The notes beneath the pieces are model-generated. The model saw only the letters and a program-made list of their open reading frames with translations. It was not told where the DNA came from and made no database searches. A stretch of DNA of 17,114 nt from assembly GCA_023135255.1 (NCBI GenBank), contig JAGLTN010000626.1, positions 1 to 17,114 of the forward strand, in the 5' to 3' direction. The translations under genes and the position numbers were made by a program. This DNA comes from Planctomycetota bacterium. GTDB taxonomy: Bacteria > Planctomycetota > Phycisphaerae > Sedimentisphaerales > Anaerobacaceae. Below are positions 7,660 through 15,231 of this stretch, one piece after another (position 1 is the stretch's first letter; the number at the start of each line of letters is the position of its first letter).

Positions 7660-8688
7660 CTACTGCTCAAGACGCTGCATTGTAAAGTTCTGTTTGATCT
7701 CAAGTCTGGGCTTAGTCCCCAATTTTGATTTACCGGCAGCTTCAAGAACTATTTTATAATCCTGCTTATACCTGATGGCTTGGCCGGTGTCAGCTTTTAA
7801 AACCTCAACACCGCTGCCCTGCAAGCTTATCACCTGGAAATTCTTAATGAACATAGTCAAAAAGCCGAAAGGCCCGCTAACCTGGAACCTGCCCGAATAA
7901 GGCATAGGCCAGGTGATCAGCTTACGATCGGCAGGAGAATAAGTGCTTTTGATAACCAACTGCTTACCCGAGTGGCTGTTCCTGATTTCGCTCAATTGAT
8001 ACTCAACACTGCGAGCCTGAGTCTTAACCAAAGGCGTCGGAGCAGAAAGAACCGACTGCCATTTGAAACCGGTTCCAATGCCATCGGCCCCGGCAGAACC
8101 TAAACTTCCGACGCAGTCCCACAAAAACCACTGGCTGGCAATAAAGTCTTCTATCAGGTCAGGCTCTTTTATCCTTACATCTCCACGGCCCGCCCTGAAA
8201 GCCTTATCGCCGACCTGCTTAATAACTTTTTCAAAATCGCTATAGTCTTCTATCTTACCTGTAGGGCCAACAATAAGATTAAAACTTTTACCTGCAAAAG
8301 CTTTTACCGCATCGCTTTTCGTTGTCGCTTTTTTCTTGCTGGTTGTCCGTTTAACAGCAACAGATTCGCAAGTGCACTTGATCGTTGTAAGCCCATAAGG
8401 ATCGACTTTGGTCGGCTCATACGTCATAACGATTTCAACCTTCTCGTTGGTATAATCGACCTTGTTTTTGGCTGCCGGCTTTGACTTACCAGGCGCCGGT
8501 TCCCAATGCAAAGCAATTTCTCGCTCTGATGTAAATTTATATTTTGATACCTGGCCCTTCTCAAAATCCACACTCAAAAGAACTTTGCCTCTACCCAAAG
8601 GCTTATCTGCTTTCTTTTTCTGCTGCTGTTCACAACCAAAAAGGCAAATACAAATTACAACCAGCATTGCTGTTTTTATTAATTTCAA
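7660..8688 (-). CDS. DUF6263-like lipoprotein (copy 1)
   Basis: A 342-residue exported lipoprotein. The signal peptide is short and hydrophobic, with lipobox LFGC at 16-19, so Cys19 should be lipidated. A Lys/Gln-rich linker precedes a mostly beta-strand domain. The block VEIVMTYEPTKVDPYG (84-99) and AGKSFNLIVGPTGKI (132-146) match the same blocks in the next gene and fit the DUF6263 pattern as I remember it; the molecular function of that family is unknown. The frame allows TTG at 8694 or 8688. AGGA at 8696-8699 is only one base from the first and seven from the second, so 8688 is chosen. The gene lies 63 bases downstream of copy 2 and 30 bases upstream of the HIT gene. No enzyme motif is visible. 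Confidence 0.85.
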   Translation of the reverse strand: MKLIKTAMLVVICICLFGCEQQQKKKADKPLGRGKVLLSVDFEKGQVSKYKFTSEREIALHWEPAPGKSKPAAKNKVDYTNEKVEIVMTYEPTKVDPYGLTTIKCTCESVAVKRTTSKKKATTKSDAVKAFAGKSFNLIVGPTGKIEDYSDFEKVIKQVGDKAFRAGRGDVRIKEPDLIEDFIASQWFLWDCVGSLGSAGADGIGTGFKWQSVLSAPTPLVKTQARSVEYQLSEIRNSHSGKQLVIKSTYSPADRKLITWPMPYSGRFQVSGPFGFLTMFIKNFQVISLQGSGVEVLKADTGQAIRYKQDYKIVLEAAGKSKLGTKPRLEIKQNFTMQRLEQ

Positions 8689-8695
8689 TTTCAAA

Positions 8696-8699
8696 TCCT
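8696..8699 (-). promoter_or_regulatory. Ribosome-binding site that decides the start of lipoprotein copy 1
   Basis: AGGA on the minus strand stands seven bases before the TTG at 8686-8688 and only one base before the TTG at 8692-8694. The normal spacing favours the inner TTG. No ATG occurs before the hydrophobic core of the signal peptide. Confidence 0.55.
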
Positions 8700-8751
8700 T
8701 TCTATAAAGTCAAAGCTAAAACCATTTGCCGCCTGAAGTAACCACAAGATA

Positions 8752-9756
8752 TCAATCAACTTTTTCTATGGAAAAGCCCTTAACAACACTCATCCTCAAT
8801 GCCGCCGGGCTGCCTTTGGCATCTTTCTTATTTGCCGCCGGGTCAACTGCAAGCCAGTGAGCTTCAAGCTTTTCTGAATAAGACTTGATCTTGCCCGCAG
8901 CAGAATCAAAAACAAGCCTGCCCTCATAGGATTCTGTATTATCAAACATTTTCGAAAAGTTACTCGTTTGCTGCTCTTTATGAATTTCTTCTGCCATCTC
9001 CGAACTCGGCAACCCCTCCATAGATACTCTGACTTGTGCATTTTCTGCACTGTTTACCGTATAAACTTTTTCATAAGATTGAACACCCATCAAACCAAAA
9101 TCAAAAGATTCCAATTCTTTCCAGGTAGTATCAGCCGCAACTTTCTCATCGCCGGGCAGAATAACACTGCCATGTCTCTGAGCTATCACCTTGTCACTGA
9201 CGATCGCCTGCGCTGCCTTATGTGTCGACGATCCGCCTTTTACAGCCTGTCTGATTTCATTAGCACTAACAACACTGAGCATTTTTCCATTAGTTGCCAT
9301 TTTTATAGTATAGCTTTTACCGATAAGCCCAAACAAAGGATTAACCTTGTCTTTATCCCTTGAACTGTCAAAATCTATAACAGGATTATTCTTAACAACA
9401 GCTGTGTATTTAACAGAATTAACCGTTATCTTTTGAACAGCATTGCCCTGCTGGTCAACACTGACAACTTCGCTGGAAAAGACTATCTCGATATCACTGC
9501 CGGTCTTGCCTCCCTTAAAAGAGCTTTTAGGGGGAACTTCACCCTCGAACTCAACACCTTTTGAAGACTCCAACGTAACCTTGTAAACATCCACCGCCCT
9601 TTCAGCAAAATTCAACGCCAATGTCGGCGCCGCCTTAGCTGGTTGCGATTTAGATATCACAGAGCCGGGTTTGGATTTTTCCCCACAGCCACAACTAAAC
9701 ACCAACAAACAAACAAAAGCCAACATCAAAAAATTAATTTTTTTGGTCGAAAACAT
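8752..9756 (-). CDS. DUF6263-like lipoprotein (copy 2)
   Basis: A 334-residue lipoprotein and clear paralogue of the next gene. The signal peptide (KK, then a hydrophobic run at 8-20) ends in VFSC at 19-22, so Cys22 is the likely lipid attachment site; C24 is less likely. A linker rich in Lys, Ser, Pro and Ala follows. The core has IEIVFSSEVVSVDQQG at 89-104 and GKSYTIKMATNGKM at 146-159, lining up with VEIVMTYE... and GKSFNLIVGPTGKI of copy 1. The frame is open ten codons upstream, but ATG 9754-9756 has an excellent AAGGAG (9764-9769) seven bases away. It is the first gene after the divergent promoter region and probably the leader of the minus-strand operon. Function unknown; probably attached to the outer or inner membrane facing the periplasm. 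Confidence 0.86.
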   Translation of the reverse strand: MFSTKKINFLMLAFVCLLVFSCGCGEKSKPGSVISKSQPAKAAPTLALNFAERAVDVYKVTLESSKGVEFEGEVPPKSSFKGGKTGSDIEIVFSSEVVSVDQQGNAVQKITVNSVKYTAVVKNNPVIDFDSSRDKDKVNPLFGLIGKSYTIKMATNGKMLSVVSANEIRQAVKGGSSTHKAAQAIVSDKVIAQRHGSVILPGDEKVAADTTWKELESFDFGLMGVQSYEKVYTVNSAENAQVRVSMEGLPSSEMAEEIHKEQQTSNFSKMFDNTESYEGRLVFDSAAGKIKSYSEKLEAHWLAVDPAANKKDAKGSPAALRMSVVKGFSIEKVD

Positions 9757-9802
9757 AGTCAGTCTCCTTAAAATTGCCGTGTACATAACATTACAGTTGG
9801 CA

Positions 9803-9830
9803 ATTATAACTCTTATGCCATTAAAGACAA
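9803..9830 (-). promoter_or_regulatory. Sigma70-type promoter for the lipoprotein-to-uppS gene series
   Basis: On the minus strand, TTGTCT (9825-9830) is followed after 16 bases by a perfect TATAAT (9803-9808). Transcription would start near 9796, leaving a leader of about 40 bases that includes the AAGGAG of lipoprotein copy 2. It is the best promoter match I found in the window. Confidence 0.6.
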
Positions 9831-9859
9831 TTGATTTTTCTTTATTTATACACGATTAT
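9831..9859 (+). promoter_or_regulatory. Candidate promoter for ilvD
   Basis: TTGATT (9831-9836) and GATTAT (9854-9859) are separated by 17 bases. The -10 matches the consensus at four of six positions. A second -10-like TATTAT at 9894-9899 has no good -35 partner. Back-to-back placement with the opposite promoter at 9803-9830 suggests a shared divergent control region. Confidence 0.3.
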
Positions 9860-9872
9860 CGTTTAAAATCGT
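9852..9872. promoter_or_regulatory. Inverted repeat upstream of ilvD, possible operator
   Basis: Perfect six-base arms ACGATT (9852-9857) and AATCGT (9867-9872) are separated by nine bases. The left arm overlaps the candidate ilvD -10 box, the position of a repressor site. No leader peptide or T-box structure is visible ahead of ilvD. The operator role is inference. Confidence 0.25.
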
Positions 9873-9926
9873 CCCCTGTTTTATTTAGTCCTATATTATA
9901 GAAAATATACAGCCAGGAGAACAATA

Positions 9927-11594
9927 ATGAGAAGTGATACCGTAAAAAAAGGGTTCCAGAGAGCGCCGCACAGAAGTCTGCTTCACGCATGCGGAATCAG
10001 CGATGAAGACATTAAAAAACCATTTATCGGCATTGTCAATAGCTACACCGACATCGTCCCAGGCCATGTCAAACTAAACGAAGTTGCTCAACTCGTCAAA
10101 CAAGCCGTCAGAGACGCCGGTGGAACACCCTTCGAATTCAACACCATTGCCATTTGTGACGGCATCGCTATGGGCCATACCGGCATGAAATACTCACTGC
10201 CTTCAAGAGAAATTATCGCCGATGCTGTCGAAACCATGGGCAAAGCTCACTGCTTCGACGGTCTTGTCTGCATACCGAACTGCGATAAAATTATACCCGG
10301 AATGCTGATGGCCTCTGTCAGGCTCAATATCCCTACGATATTCGTCTCCGGCGGACCTATGAAAGCCGGTAAAACAAAAGATGGAAAAGTCGTGGACCTT
10401 ATCAGTGTATTTGAAGGTGTAGCAAAATTTAACTCTGGTGAGATAACCGAAGACCAACTCAAAGAACTCGAATGCACTGCTTGCCCAACTCAGGGAAGCT
10501 GCTCCGGAATGTTCACAGCCAACTCGATGAACTGCCTCTGCGAAGCGATCGGGATGGCACTGCCGGGCAACGGAACCATCCTTGCGGTAGACCCGAAAAG
10601 ACAGGACCTCTTCAAAAAAGCAGGCGCCCAGATAATGACCTTGATAGAAAAGGATATCAAGCCTTTAGACATAATCACTGAAAAATCTGTCGATAACGCT
10701 TTCATCCTCGATATGGCAATGGGCGGCTCAACGAACACTGTCCTGCACACATTGGCACTCACAAATGAAGCAGGCATCAAATACGACCTCGACAGAATAA
10801 ACAGTATCTCAGCCAAATGTCCGAATATCTGCAAAGTCTCACCATCAAGCCACTGGCACATGGAAGATGTCGACGACGCAGGTGGAATCAGCGCTATCAT
10901 CAAAGAAGTTTCCAAGATCCCCGGTTTGCTCAGTACTGACTGCATCACCGTTACAGGAAAAACCCTCGGCGAAAATGTTGCCAACGCTACCATTAAAAAT
11001 ACCGAGGTAATACACACACTCGATAACGCATATTCAAAAACAGGTGGGCTGGCAATATTAAAAGGCAATCTCGCTCCCAAGGGTTGCGTTGTAAAATCAG
11101 CGGGCGTTGCAAAAGCAATGCTGACCCACACAGGCCCAGCGGTAATCTTCGAAAGTCAGGAAGAATCCTGCGAAGGCATCCTCGCTGGCAAAGTAAAAGC
11201 CGGTGACGTTGTAATAATCCGCTATGAAGGCCCCAAAGGAGGCCCCGGTATGCAGGAAATGCTTAGCCCGACAAGCTACATCATGGGCGCAGGCCTCGGC
11301 GAATCGGTCGCACTGATAACCGACGGCAGATTCTCAGGCGGAACCCACGGCGCCTCTATAGGCCATGTCAGCCCCGAAGCTGCTGTCGGTGGACCAATTG
11401 CCTTCGTCGAAGCAGGTGACATCGTCGAAATAGATATTCCGAACAATAAAATAAATGTAAAAATCTCCGATGAGCAGTTCGCTGAAAGAAAGAAAAACTG
11501 GACGCCGAAAAAACCAAGCATAACTACAGGCTACCTCGCAAAGTACGCATCAATGGCAACTTCAGCAGACACCGGCGGAGTACTAAAGTGGTAA
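9927..11594 (+). CDS. ilvD: Dihydroxy-acid dehydratase
   Basis: IlvD dehydrates 2,3-dihydroxy-isovalerate and 2,3-dihydroxy-3-methylvalerate to the 2-keto acids, the third common step of valine and isoleucine synthesis, and needs an Fe-S cluster. The 555 residues match family length. Motifs seen: [17 protein letters not shown] (71-87), [13 protein letters not shown] (115-127) with cluster Cys119, and [16 protein letters not shown] (187-202) with cluster Cys192. The segment [10 protein letters not shown] (38-47) lacks the third Cys found in the plant-type [2Fe-2S] enzymes, as in E. coli IlvD. The C-terminal half has [15 protein letters not shown] and [16 protein letters not shown] 9927 has AGGAG (9915-9919) seven bases upstream. 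Its stop overlaps the ATG of the YkgJ-like gene (TAATG), so the two are probably coupled. No other ilv gene is in the window. Confidence 0.97.
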   Translation: MRSDTVKKGFQRAPHRSLLHACGISDEDIKKPFIGIVNSYTDIVPGHVKLNEVAQLVKQAVRDAGGTPFEFNTIAICDGIAMGHTGMKYSLPSREIIADAVETMGKAHCFDGLVCIPNCDKIIPGMLMASVRLNIPTIFVSGGPMKAGKTKDGKVVDLISVFEGVAKFNSGEITEDQLKELECTACPTQGSCSGMFTANSMNCLCEAIGMALPGNGTILAVDPKRQDLFKKAGAQIMTLIEKDIKPLDIITEKSVDNAFILDMAMGGSTNTVLHTLALTNEAGIKYDLDRINSISAKCPNICKVSPSSHWHMEDVDDAGGISAIIKEVSKIPGLLSTDCITVTGKTLGENVANATIKNTEVIHTLDNAYSKTGGLAILKGNLAPKGCVVKSAGVAKAMLTHTGPAVIFESQEESCEGILAGKVKAGDVVIIRYEGPKGGPGMQEMLSPTSYIMGAGLGESVALITDGRFSGGTHGASIGHVSPEAAVGGPIAFVEAGDIVEIDIPNNKINVKISDEQFAERKKNWTPKKPSITTGYLAKYASMATSADTGGVLKW

Positions 11595-12028
11595 TGGCTA
11601 ATTTTGGTAATAAATGGTATATCGCCGGTCTGCACTTTGACTGCTCACAGTGCTCTAATTGCTGCAGCGGCCCGGGGGAAGGGTTTATCTGGGCAACAAA
11701 GCAGGAAATAAAATTCATCGCTGATTTCCTGAAGATGCCGGAAGATAAGTTCCGTAAAAAATACACAAAGCGTAAAGGCCTGCGAACGACCTTAATAGAA
11801 CTGCCTGCGACAAGAGATTGTATCTTCCTGCAAAAGGTCAACAAAAAAAAGATCTGCGTGATATACCCAGTCAGACCGAACCAATGCAGAACCTGGCCTT
11901 TCTGGTCGTCAAACCTCGATAGCCCCCGCGCATGGAACGAAACAGCAATAACATGTCCCGGCATAAACCGTGGCAAATATTACAGCTTTGAAAAAATAGA
12001 GGAATTGAGAAAACAAAAAAAAAACTGA
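11594..12028 (+). CDS. YkgJ-family cysteine-cluster protein (copy 1)
   Basis: A 144-residue protein with the signature C-x2-C-x2-CC at residues 17-24 and further cysteines at 76, 88, 98 and 121 (CPVR-type region YPVRPNQCRTWPFW). These mark the YkgJ family, thought to hold Zn or an Fe-S cluster; its function is poorly defined. No signal peptide or membrane segment. The ATG at 11594-11596 shares its A with the ilvD stop (TAATG), so translation is probably coupled; a GTG at 11588 is a weaker choice. The end is unusual: codons AAA AAA AAC TGA lie in a run of ten A's (12015-12024), with the heptamer A AAA AAC in frame directly before the stop. The next gene is another YkgJ-like frame, in the -1 phase. 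Confidence 0.88.
   Translation: MANFGNKWYIAGLHFDCSQCSNCCSGPGEGFIWATKQEIKFIADFLKMPEDKFRKKYTKRKGLRTTLIELPATRDCIFLQKVNKKKICVIYPVRPNQCRTWPFWSSNLDSPRAWNETAITCPGINRGKYYSFEKIEELRKQKKN
12015..12025 (+). other. A10 run with slippery heptamer A AAA AAC at the end of YkgJ copy 1
   Basis: Ten consecutive A's and a C place A AAA AAC (12019-12025) in the reading phase required for tandem -1 slippage, one codon before TGA (12026-12028). The -1 frame is open through CTG ATT AAA GCA into the ATG of YkgJ copy 2 and on to its stop at 12432. Runs of A also promote RNA polymerase slippage. No strong hairpin is evident directly downstream. It could also be a sequencing undercall of one A. Confidence 0.45.
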
Positions 12029-12036
12029 TTAAAGCA

Positions 12037-12432
12037 ATGGCTGATTTTTACAGCTGGCTTGACCGCCTCATCACAGAGAATCAAAAAACCATAGGCTCCT
12101 GTCAGGCTTGCGGGCAGTGTTGCGATTTTGAAAAATATGACCACCGCCTATATATAACAACCCCCGAATTGATTTACTTCCTTGAACATATCGCCCCTGG
12201 AAACCGAAAACAAATGACCACCGGCACCTGCCCTTACAATATAGATGGAAAATGCACCGTTTATAAATATCGTTTCGCAGCCTGCAGGATTTTCTGCTGC
12301 AAAGGCGACCAGAACTACCAAAACAACCTGAGCGAATCAGCTCTCAAAAAGCTAAAAGCCATCTGCGAAGAATTCAACATAGAATACCAATACCAGAACC
12401 TCGCAACCGCATTGAATAATTCATGGAGATAA
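12037..12432 (+). CDS. YkgJ-family cysteine-cluster protein (copy 2)
   Basis: A 131-residue protein with C-x2-C-x2-CC at 22-29 and a second cysteine set at Cys65, Cys73, Cys83, Cys87 and Cys88 (GTCPYNIDGKCTVYKYRFAACR). This second block is more typical of the family than that of copy 1. It probably binds Zn or an Fe-S cluster; no enzyme activity can be claimed. The ATG at 12037-12039 lies eight bases after the stop of copy 1 and has no recognisable ribosome-binding site, so it may depend on reinitiation after copy 1 or on -1 slippage at the A10 run. It is the last gene of the ilvD unit and converges on the membrane-protein gene at 12491. Confidence 0.87.
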   Translation: MADFYSWLDRLITENQKTIGSCQACGQCCDFEKYDHRLYITTPELIYFLEHIAPGNRKQMTTGTCPYNIDGKCTVYKYRFAACRIFCCKGDQNYQNNLSESALKKLKAICEEFNIEYQYQNLATALNNSWR

Positions 12433-12451
12433 AATGGATCTTTGATTAAGA

Positions 12452-12477
12452 ACAGTCCAAATAATTTGGTGTCCTGT
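12452..12477. terminator. Possible stem-loop between the convergent genes
   Basis: ACAG (12452-12455), CCAAAT (12457-12462), A, ATTTGG (12464-12469), then CTGT (12474-12477) can pair as an interrupted ten-pair stem. It sits in the 58-base gap between two convergent genes, where a two-way terminator would be expected. There is no T-run on either side and the inner loop is only one base, so it is weak. Confidence 0.25.
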
Positions 12478-12490
12478 ACTTGCAACATCT

Positions 12491-13291
12491 TTAATTACAT
12501 CGCGCATGTTTTTGTAAAAGTGTTTTAATTTGATCCGTACGTTGTTGCCATTGCTGTTCTCTGTTTTTATCCGCCCAATAAACATGATCTGTCATCGGCT
12601 GCATATAATCTACCAAAACAGCATCTGTGAAGTGACCACCACGAGATACAACCAGCAATTCTTCATCTCCACTAAGAATCAAAGAAGGTTTCTTAGTTAG
12701 AGAACCATCCTCAGAGTAATCCAAATCATCAAAATCAGTTGTCTCAATTATCCAGACCGGGTTAAGTAAAAAATATTTTGCACTGAAAATACGGTAGCAA
12801 GTATCTGTCATAGCTGGCTCGCGTGCTAAAATAAAATATTTTTGACGACTCTTTGAGTAAACTGAATCTATCGGCCAACCACTTACTTCTGATGTGAAAA
12901 CACACATTGGCAAAAGGCAAATAAAAGAAATAATTACTACATAGGTAAATAAAAAAATAAACGGAATCGCCACAATCCTCAATAACCCTTGCTTATACTG
13001 TCGATTCCAAAATAAAATTCCGATAGAAACTAACCATGATGCCATAAGAAATAAAGCTGTTCCCCACTCAATAGCACCAATATAATATCCGCTTAATTGC
13101 CACTTATTGAAAAAAAGAAAAGATATCAAAGTCCTCAAAGTGGAAAAAACAGGAAAAAGCATTAAGACAATAAATACCAATAAAACGGCTGCTTTACTAC
13201 TGCGAAGAAACTCCGCATATGAGCGAATAAGTCCTTGTTTTTTTATTGAATCTTCAATAGCAATTCCACTTTTATCATTCAACGTGCTCAT
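12491..13291 (-). CDS. Unknown membrane protein with three TM segments
   Basis: I do not recognise this 266-residue protein. A soluble basic N-terminus is followed by hydrophobic segments at about 34-60, 74-94 and 103-131. A C-terminal domain of about 135 residues is rich in aromatic and acidic residues (FDDLDYSEDG at 187-196, SRGGHFTDAVLVDY at 216-229) and may lie outside the membrane. No catalytic motif is visible. ATG 13289-13291 has GAGGG eight bases upstream. It starts 19 bases after the FtsQ-like gene, in the place where ftsA would normally stand. To the eye its DNA is more A+T-rich and its codons less regular than those of the neighbours, so it may be a later insertion into the cluster; I have not computed this. 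Confidence 0.72.
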   Translation of the reverse strand: MSTLNDKSGIAIEDSIKKQGLIRSYAEFLRSSKAAVLLVFIVLMLFPVFSTLRTLISFLFFNKWQLSGYYIGAIEWGTALFLMASWLVSIGILFWNRQYKQGLLRIVAIPFIFLFTYVVIISFICLLPMCVFTSEVSGWPIDSVYSKSRQKYFILAREPAMTDTCYRIFSAKYFLLNPVWIIETTDFDDLDYSEDGSLTKKPSLILSGDEELLVVSRGGHFTDAVLVDYMQPMTDHVYWADKNREQQWQQRTDQIKTLLQKHARCN

Positions 13292-13310
13292 ATATCAATC
13301 CCTCTGTTTT

Positions 13311-14249
13311 TTAAGGGTTGTACTTATCAATAGGCTTGGATATCCTGTCGGTAGGCTCACGCAGATTAATAAACTTTACGCCATGCAGCAACGAACCATA
13401 CTCTTTATAGTAGCCGTAAAGCTTGGCGAGTTTTTCCTCATCCGGTGACTCCATATATCTATGCCATGTCCCTATCTCAGCTCCCCAGATAATCTCAGTC
13501 CCATCGGTAGCATACAAAACGACATGTGGAGATTGTTTTTTCCTCCTGCCGTTAAAATTGCTCATATCAATTCGGCTTATCTCGAAAAGTAGCGGATTAT
13601 CTTTCGCCACTCTATTGTCCATCATATTGAACATTGTCAAAACCGCAACCGCCGCCTGCAAGTCTTCTTTCATCCACACCTGTCCGTAAACAGGCACCTT
13701 ATTACCGCCGCTAAGCCCTGTCACCTTAATTATCGGCAAGCTGGCAACATCAACATAATCCAGCATCACCAGATTCTCGTCGACGTAAAATTTATTTTTC
13801 CCAGCCCCGATCAACGCAACAGGTTTTCGCCATTGTGCCTCAATCAGCAACCGGTCATTAGTCGTCCTGACAGAAACCCCACTAAGCCACGGAACATGCT
13901 GATCGATATTTCGCTGAACATTCATCGCAGCATCATCAGAAAGCGTCAAACTCTGCTGACCAAACCCACTGGCAGCAGCATAAATCTTATCCTTAAGCGC
14001 TTCATTGACCCATTGAGGCACACCAGTCAATTTCAATATCGCGGGCCTTTCGGATACGGACTCAACCTTCTTAACATACTTATCAAGAAAAACCAACCCG
14101 ACAGCCCCACCGACAAAAATACAGACAACCAGCAATATCTTCAAAACTGTCATCCAGTTCGTAGGTTGAGTTTTTTTCTTCCTCTTCTTTTTCCTGGAAG
14201 AATTAAATATGAAAAAAGTTTTCTGATTTTTCTTTTTCTTCTTAGCCAC
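13311..14249 (-). CDS. FtsQ/DivIB-like cell division protein
   Basis: A 312-residue protein with a very basic cytoplasmic N-terminus (Lys/Arg runs at 3-10 and 19-27), one TM segment at about 34-55, and an extracytoplasmic part. Residues about 70-140 have the size and position of a POTRA domain. RKPVA (141-145) followed by FYVDENLVMLDY (154-165) matches the FtsQ pattern of a [K/R]-x-P-x-A strand and then VD-x-x-G-x-V. Here Asn-Leu replaces the usual Gly. FtsQ links FtsL/FtsB to the rest of the divisome. Its place directly after murC, murB and ddl is the classic FtsQ position. The start is GTG 14247-14249, 13 bases after the ddl stop. The protein is divergent, so the name rests on context as much as on sequence. 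Confidence 0.75.
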   Translation of the reverse strand: MAKKKKKNQKTFFIFNSSRKKKRKKKTQPTNWMTVLKILLVVCIFVGGAVGLVFLDKYVKKVESVSERPAILKLTGVPQWVNEALKDKIYAAASGFGQQSLTLSDDAAMNVQRNIDQHVPWLSGVSVRTTNDRLLIEAQWRKPVALIGAGKNKFYVDENLVMLDYVDVASLPIIKVTGLSGGNKVPVYGQVWMKEDLQAAVAVLTMFNMMDNRVAKDNPLLFEISRIDMSNFNGRRKKQSPHVVLYATDGTEIIWGAEIGTWHRYMESPDEEKLAKLYGYYKEYGSLLHGVKFINLREPTDRISKPIDKYNP

Positions 14250-14262
14250 CGTTTACTCGCAA

Positions 14263-15231
14263 TTAATTTTCACGCCTTTTCAATGCTTCTTCTATTACCA
14301 TCAAACAAAGCTGACTCATTGATATCCCAGCTTTCTTCGCCGCCATAGGCAAAAGTGAATGACCGGTAAAACCAGGAATCGTATTCACTTCAAGGCAATA
14401 ACGATCTTCGCCTCTGACAATAAAATCAACTCTGGAAATATCCCGACAACCCAAAGCATCGAAACAAACTTCAGCATCGGTCTGCAATTTCCTGACCATC
14501 TCCACATCTTCTATCGTATCAAACAGAAACTGCGTATCATCGTCGAGATACTTAGCATTATAATCATAAAAACCGGATTTCACCCGAATCTCTATCACAG
14601 GCAAAACCTTTTCACACAAAACACCAACCGTAACTTCTCTGCCGCTGATAAACTCCTCAACCATACATTCGCCGAACTGCTCCAAACATTCTCTGCTCAA
14701 AGCGACCGCCTCATCTATTCCTTCAGCAACAACCACTCCAACACTACTACCCTGCGTGGGCGGCTTTATTACATATCTATTCGACAAAAACGCCAGGTCT
14801 TCTTCAAATTTATCAAAATCGCTGCCTCTTTCGCATTCAATCATCTTCGGCGTCGCAACCCCTGCACCCGCAAATGCCTTTTTGCTGGCAACCTTATCGA
14901 ACGCAACCGCAGAAGCCCCGGGTCCGCAACCGGTATAAACCAGCGACTTATCCTCAAGAACCCTTTGAAGCTGTCCATCTTCGCCAAACTGACCATGAAG
15001 CGCAAGAAAAAACACATCAATACTCTTATCAGCCAGAATACTCATATCATCAGGCGTGATATCAGAAGTGACCACATTCAAGCCCGCATCTTTGATCGCG
15101 CGAGCAACATTTCTGCCGCTTTCGATGCTGATCTGCCGTTCAGAGCCCACCCCGCCCGCAAGAACTGCCACCTTCAAAGAATTGTTTATAGCCTTAGCTC
15201 CAAAATCCAAAGAAAACACCTCGCCGCTCAT
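14263..15231 (-). CDS. ddl: D-alanine--D-alanine ligase
   Basis: Ddl uses ATP to join two D-alanines, the dipeptide at the end of the peptidoglycan stem, in the cytoplasm. The 322 residues carry the ATP-grasp motifs: GGVGSER (26-32), HGQFGEDG (79-86), YVIKPPTQGSSVGVV (153-167) with Lys156, RVDF (267-270), and EVNTIPGFTGHSLLP (281-295) with metal ligands Glu281 and Asn283. There are about 18 extra residues before the usual LKVAVLAGG start. ATG 15229-15231 overlaps the murB stop (TGATG); a TTG one codon upstream is possible. The overlap and the weak spacing of GGGA point to translational coupling with murB. The FtsQ-like gene follows after 13 bases. Confidence 0.95.
   Translation of the reverse strand: MSGEVFSLDFGAKAINNSLKVAVLAGGVGSERQISIESGRNVARAIKDAGLNVVTSDITPDDMSILADKSIDVFFLALHGQFGEDGQLQRVLEDKSLVYTGCGPGASAVAFDKVASKKAFAGAGVATPKMIECERGSDFDKFEEDLAFLSNRYVIKPPTQGSSVGVVVAEGIDEAVALSRECLEQFGECMVEEFISGREVTVGVLCEKVLPVIEIRVKSGFYDYNAKYLDDDTQFLFDTIEDVEMVRKLQTDAEVCFDALGCRDISRVDFIVRGEDRYCLEVNTIPGFTGHSLLPMAAKKAGISMSQLCLMVIEEALKRREN

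Noticed and set aside
10490..11131. 213-codon frame on the minus strand inside ilvD
   Set aside because: It lies opposite the Fe-S and substrate motifs of ilvD and matches nothing recognisable; a shadow of codon bias.
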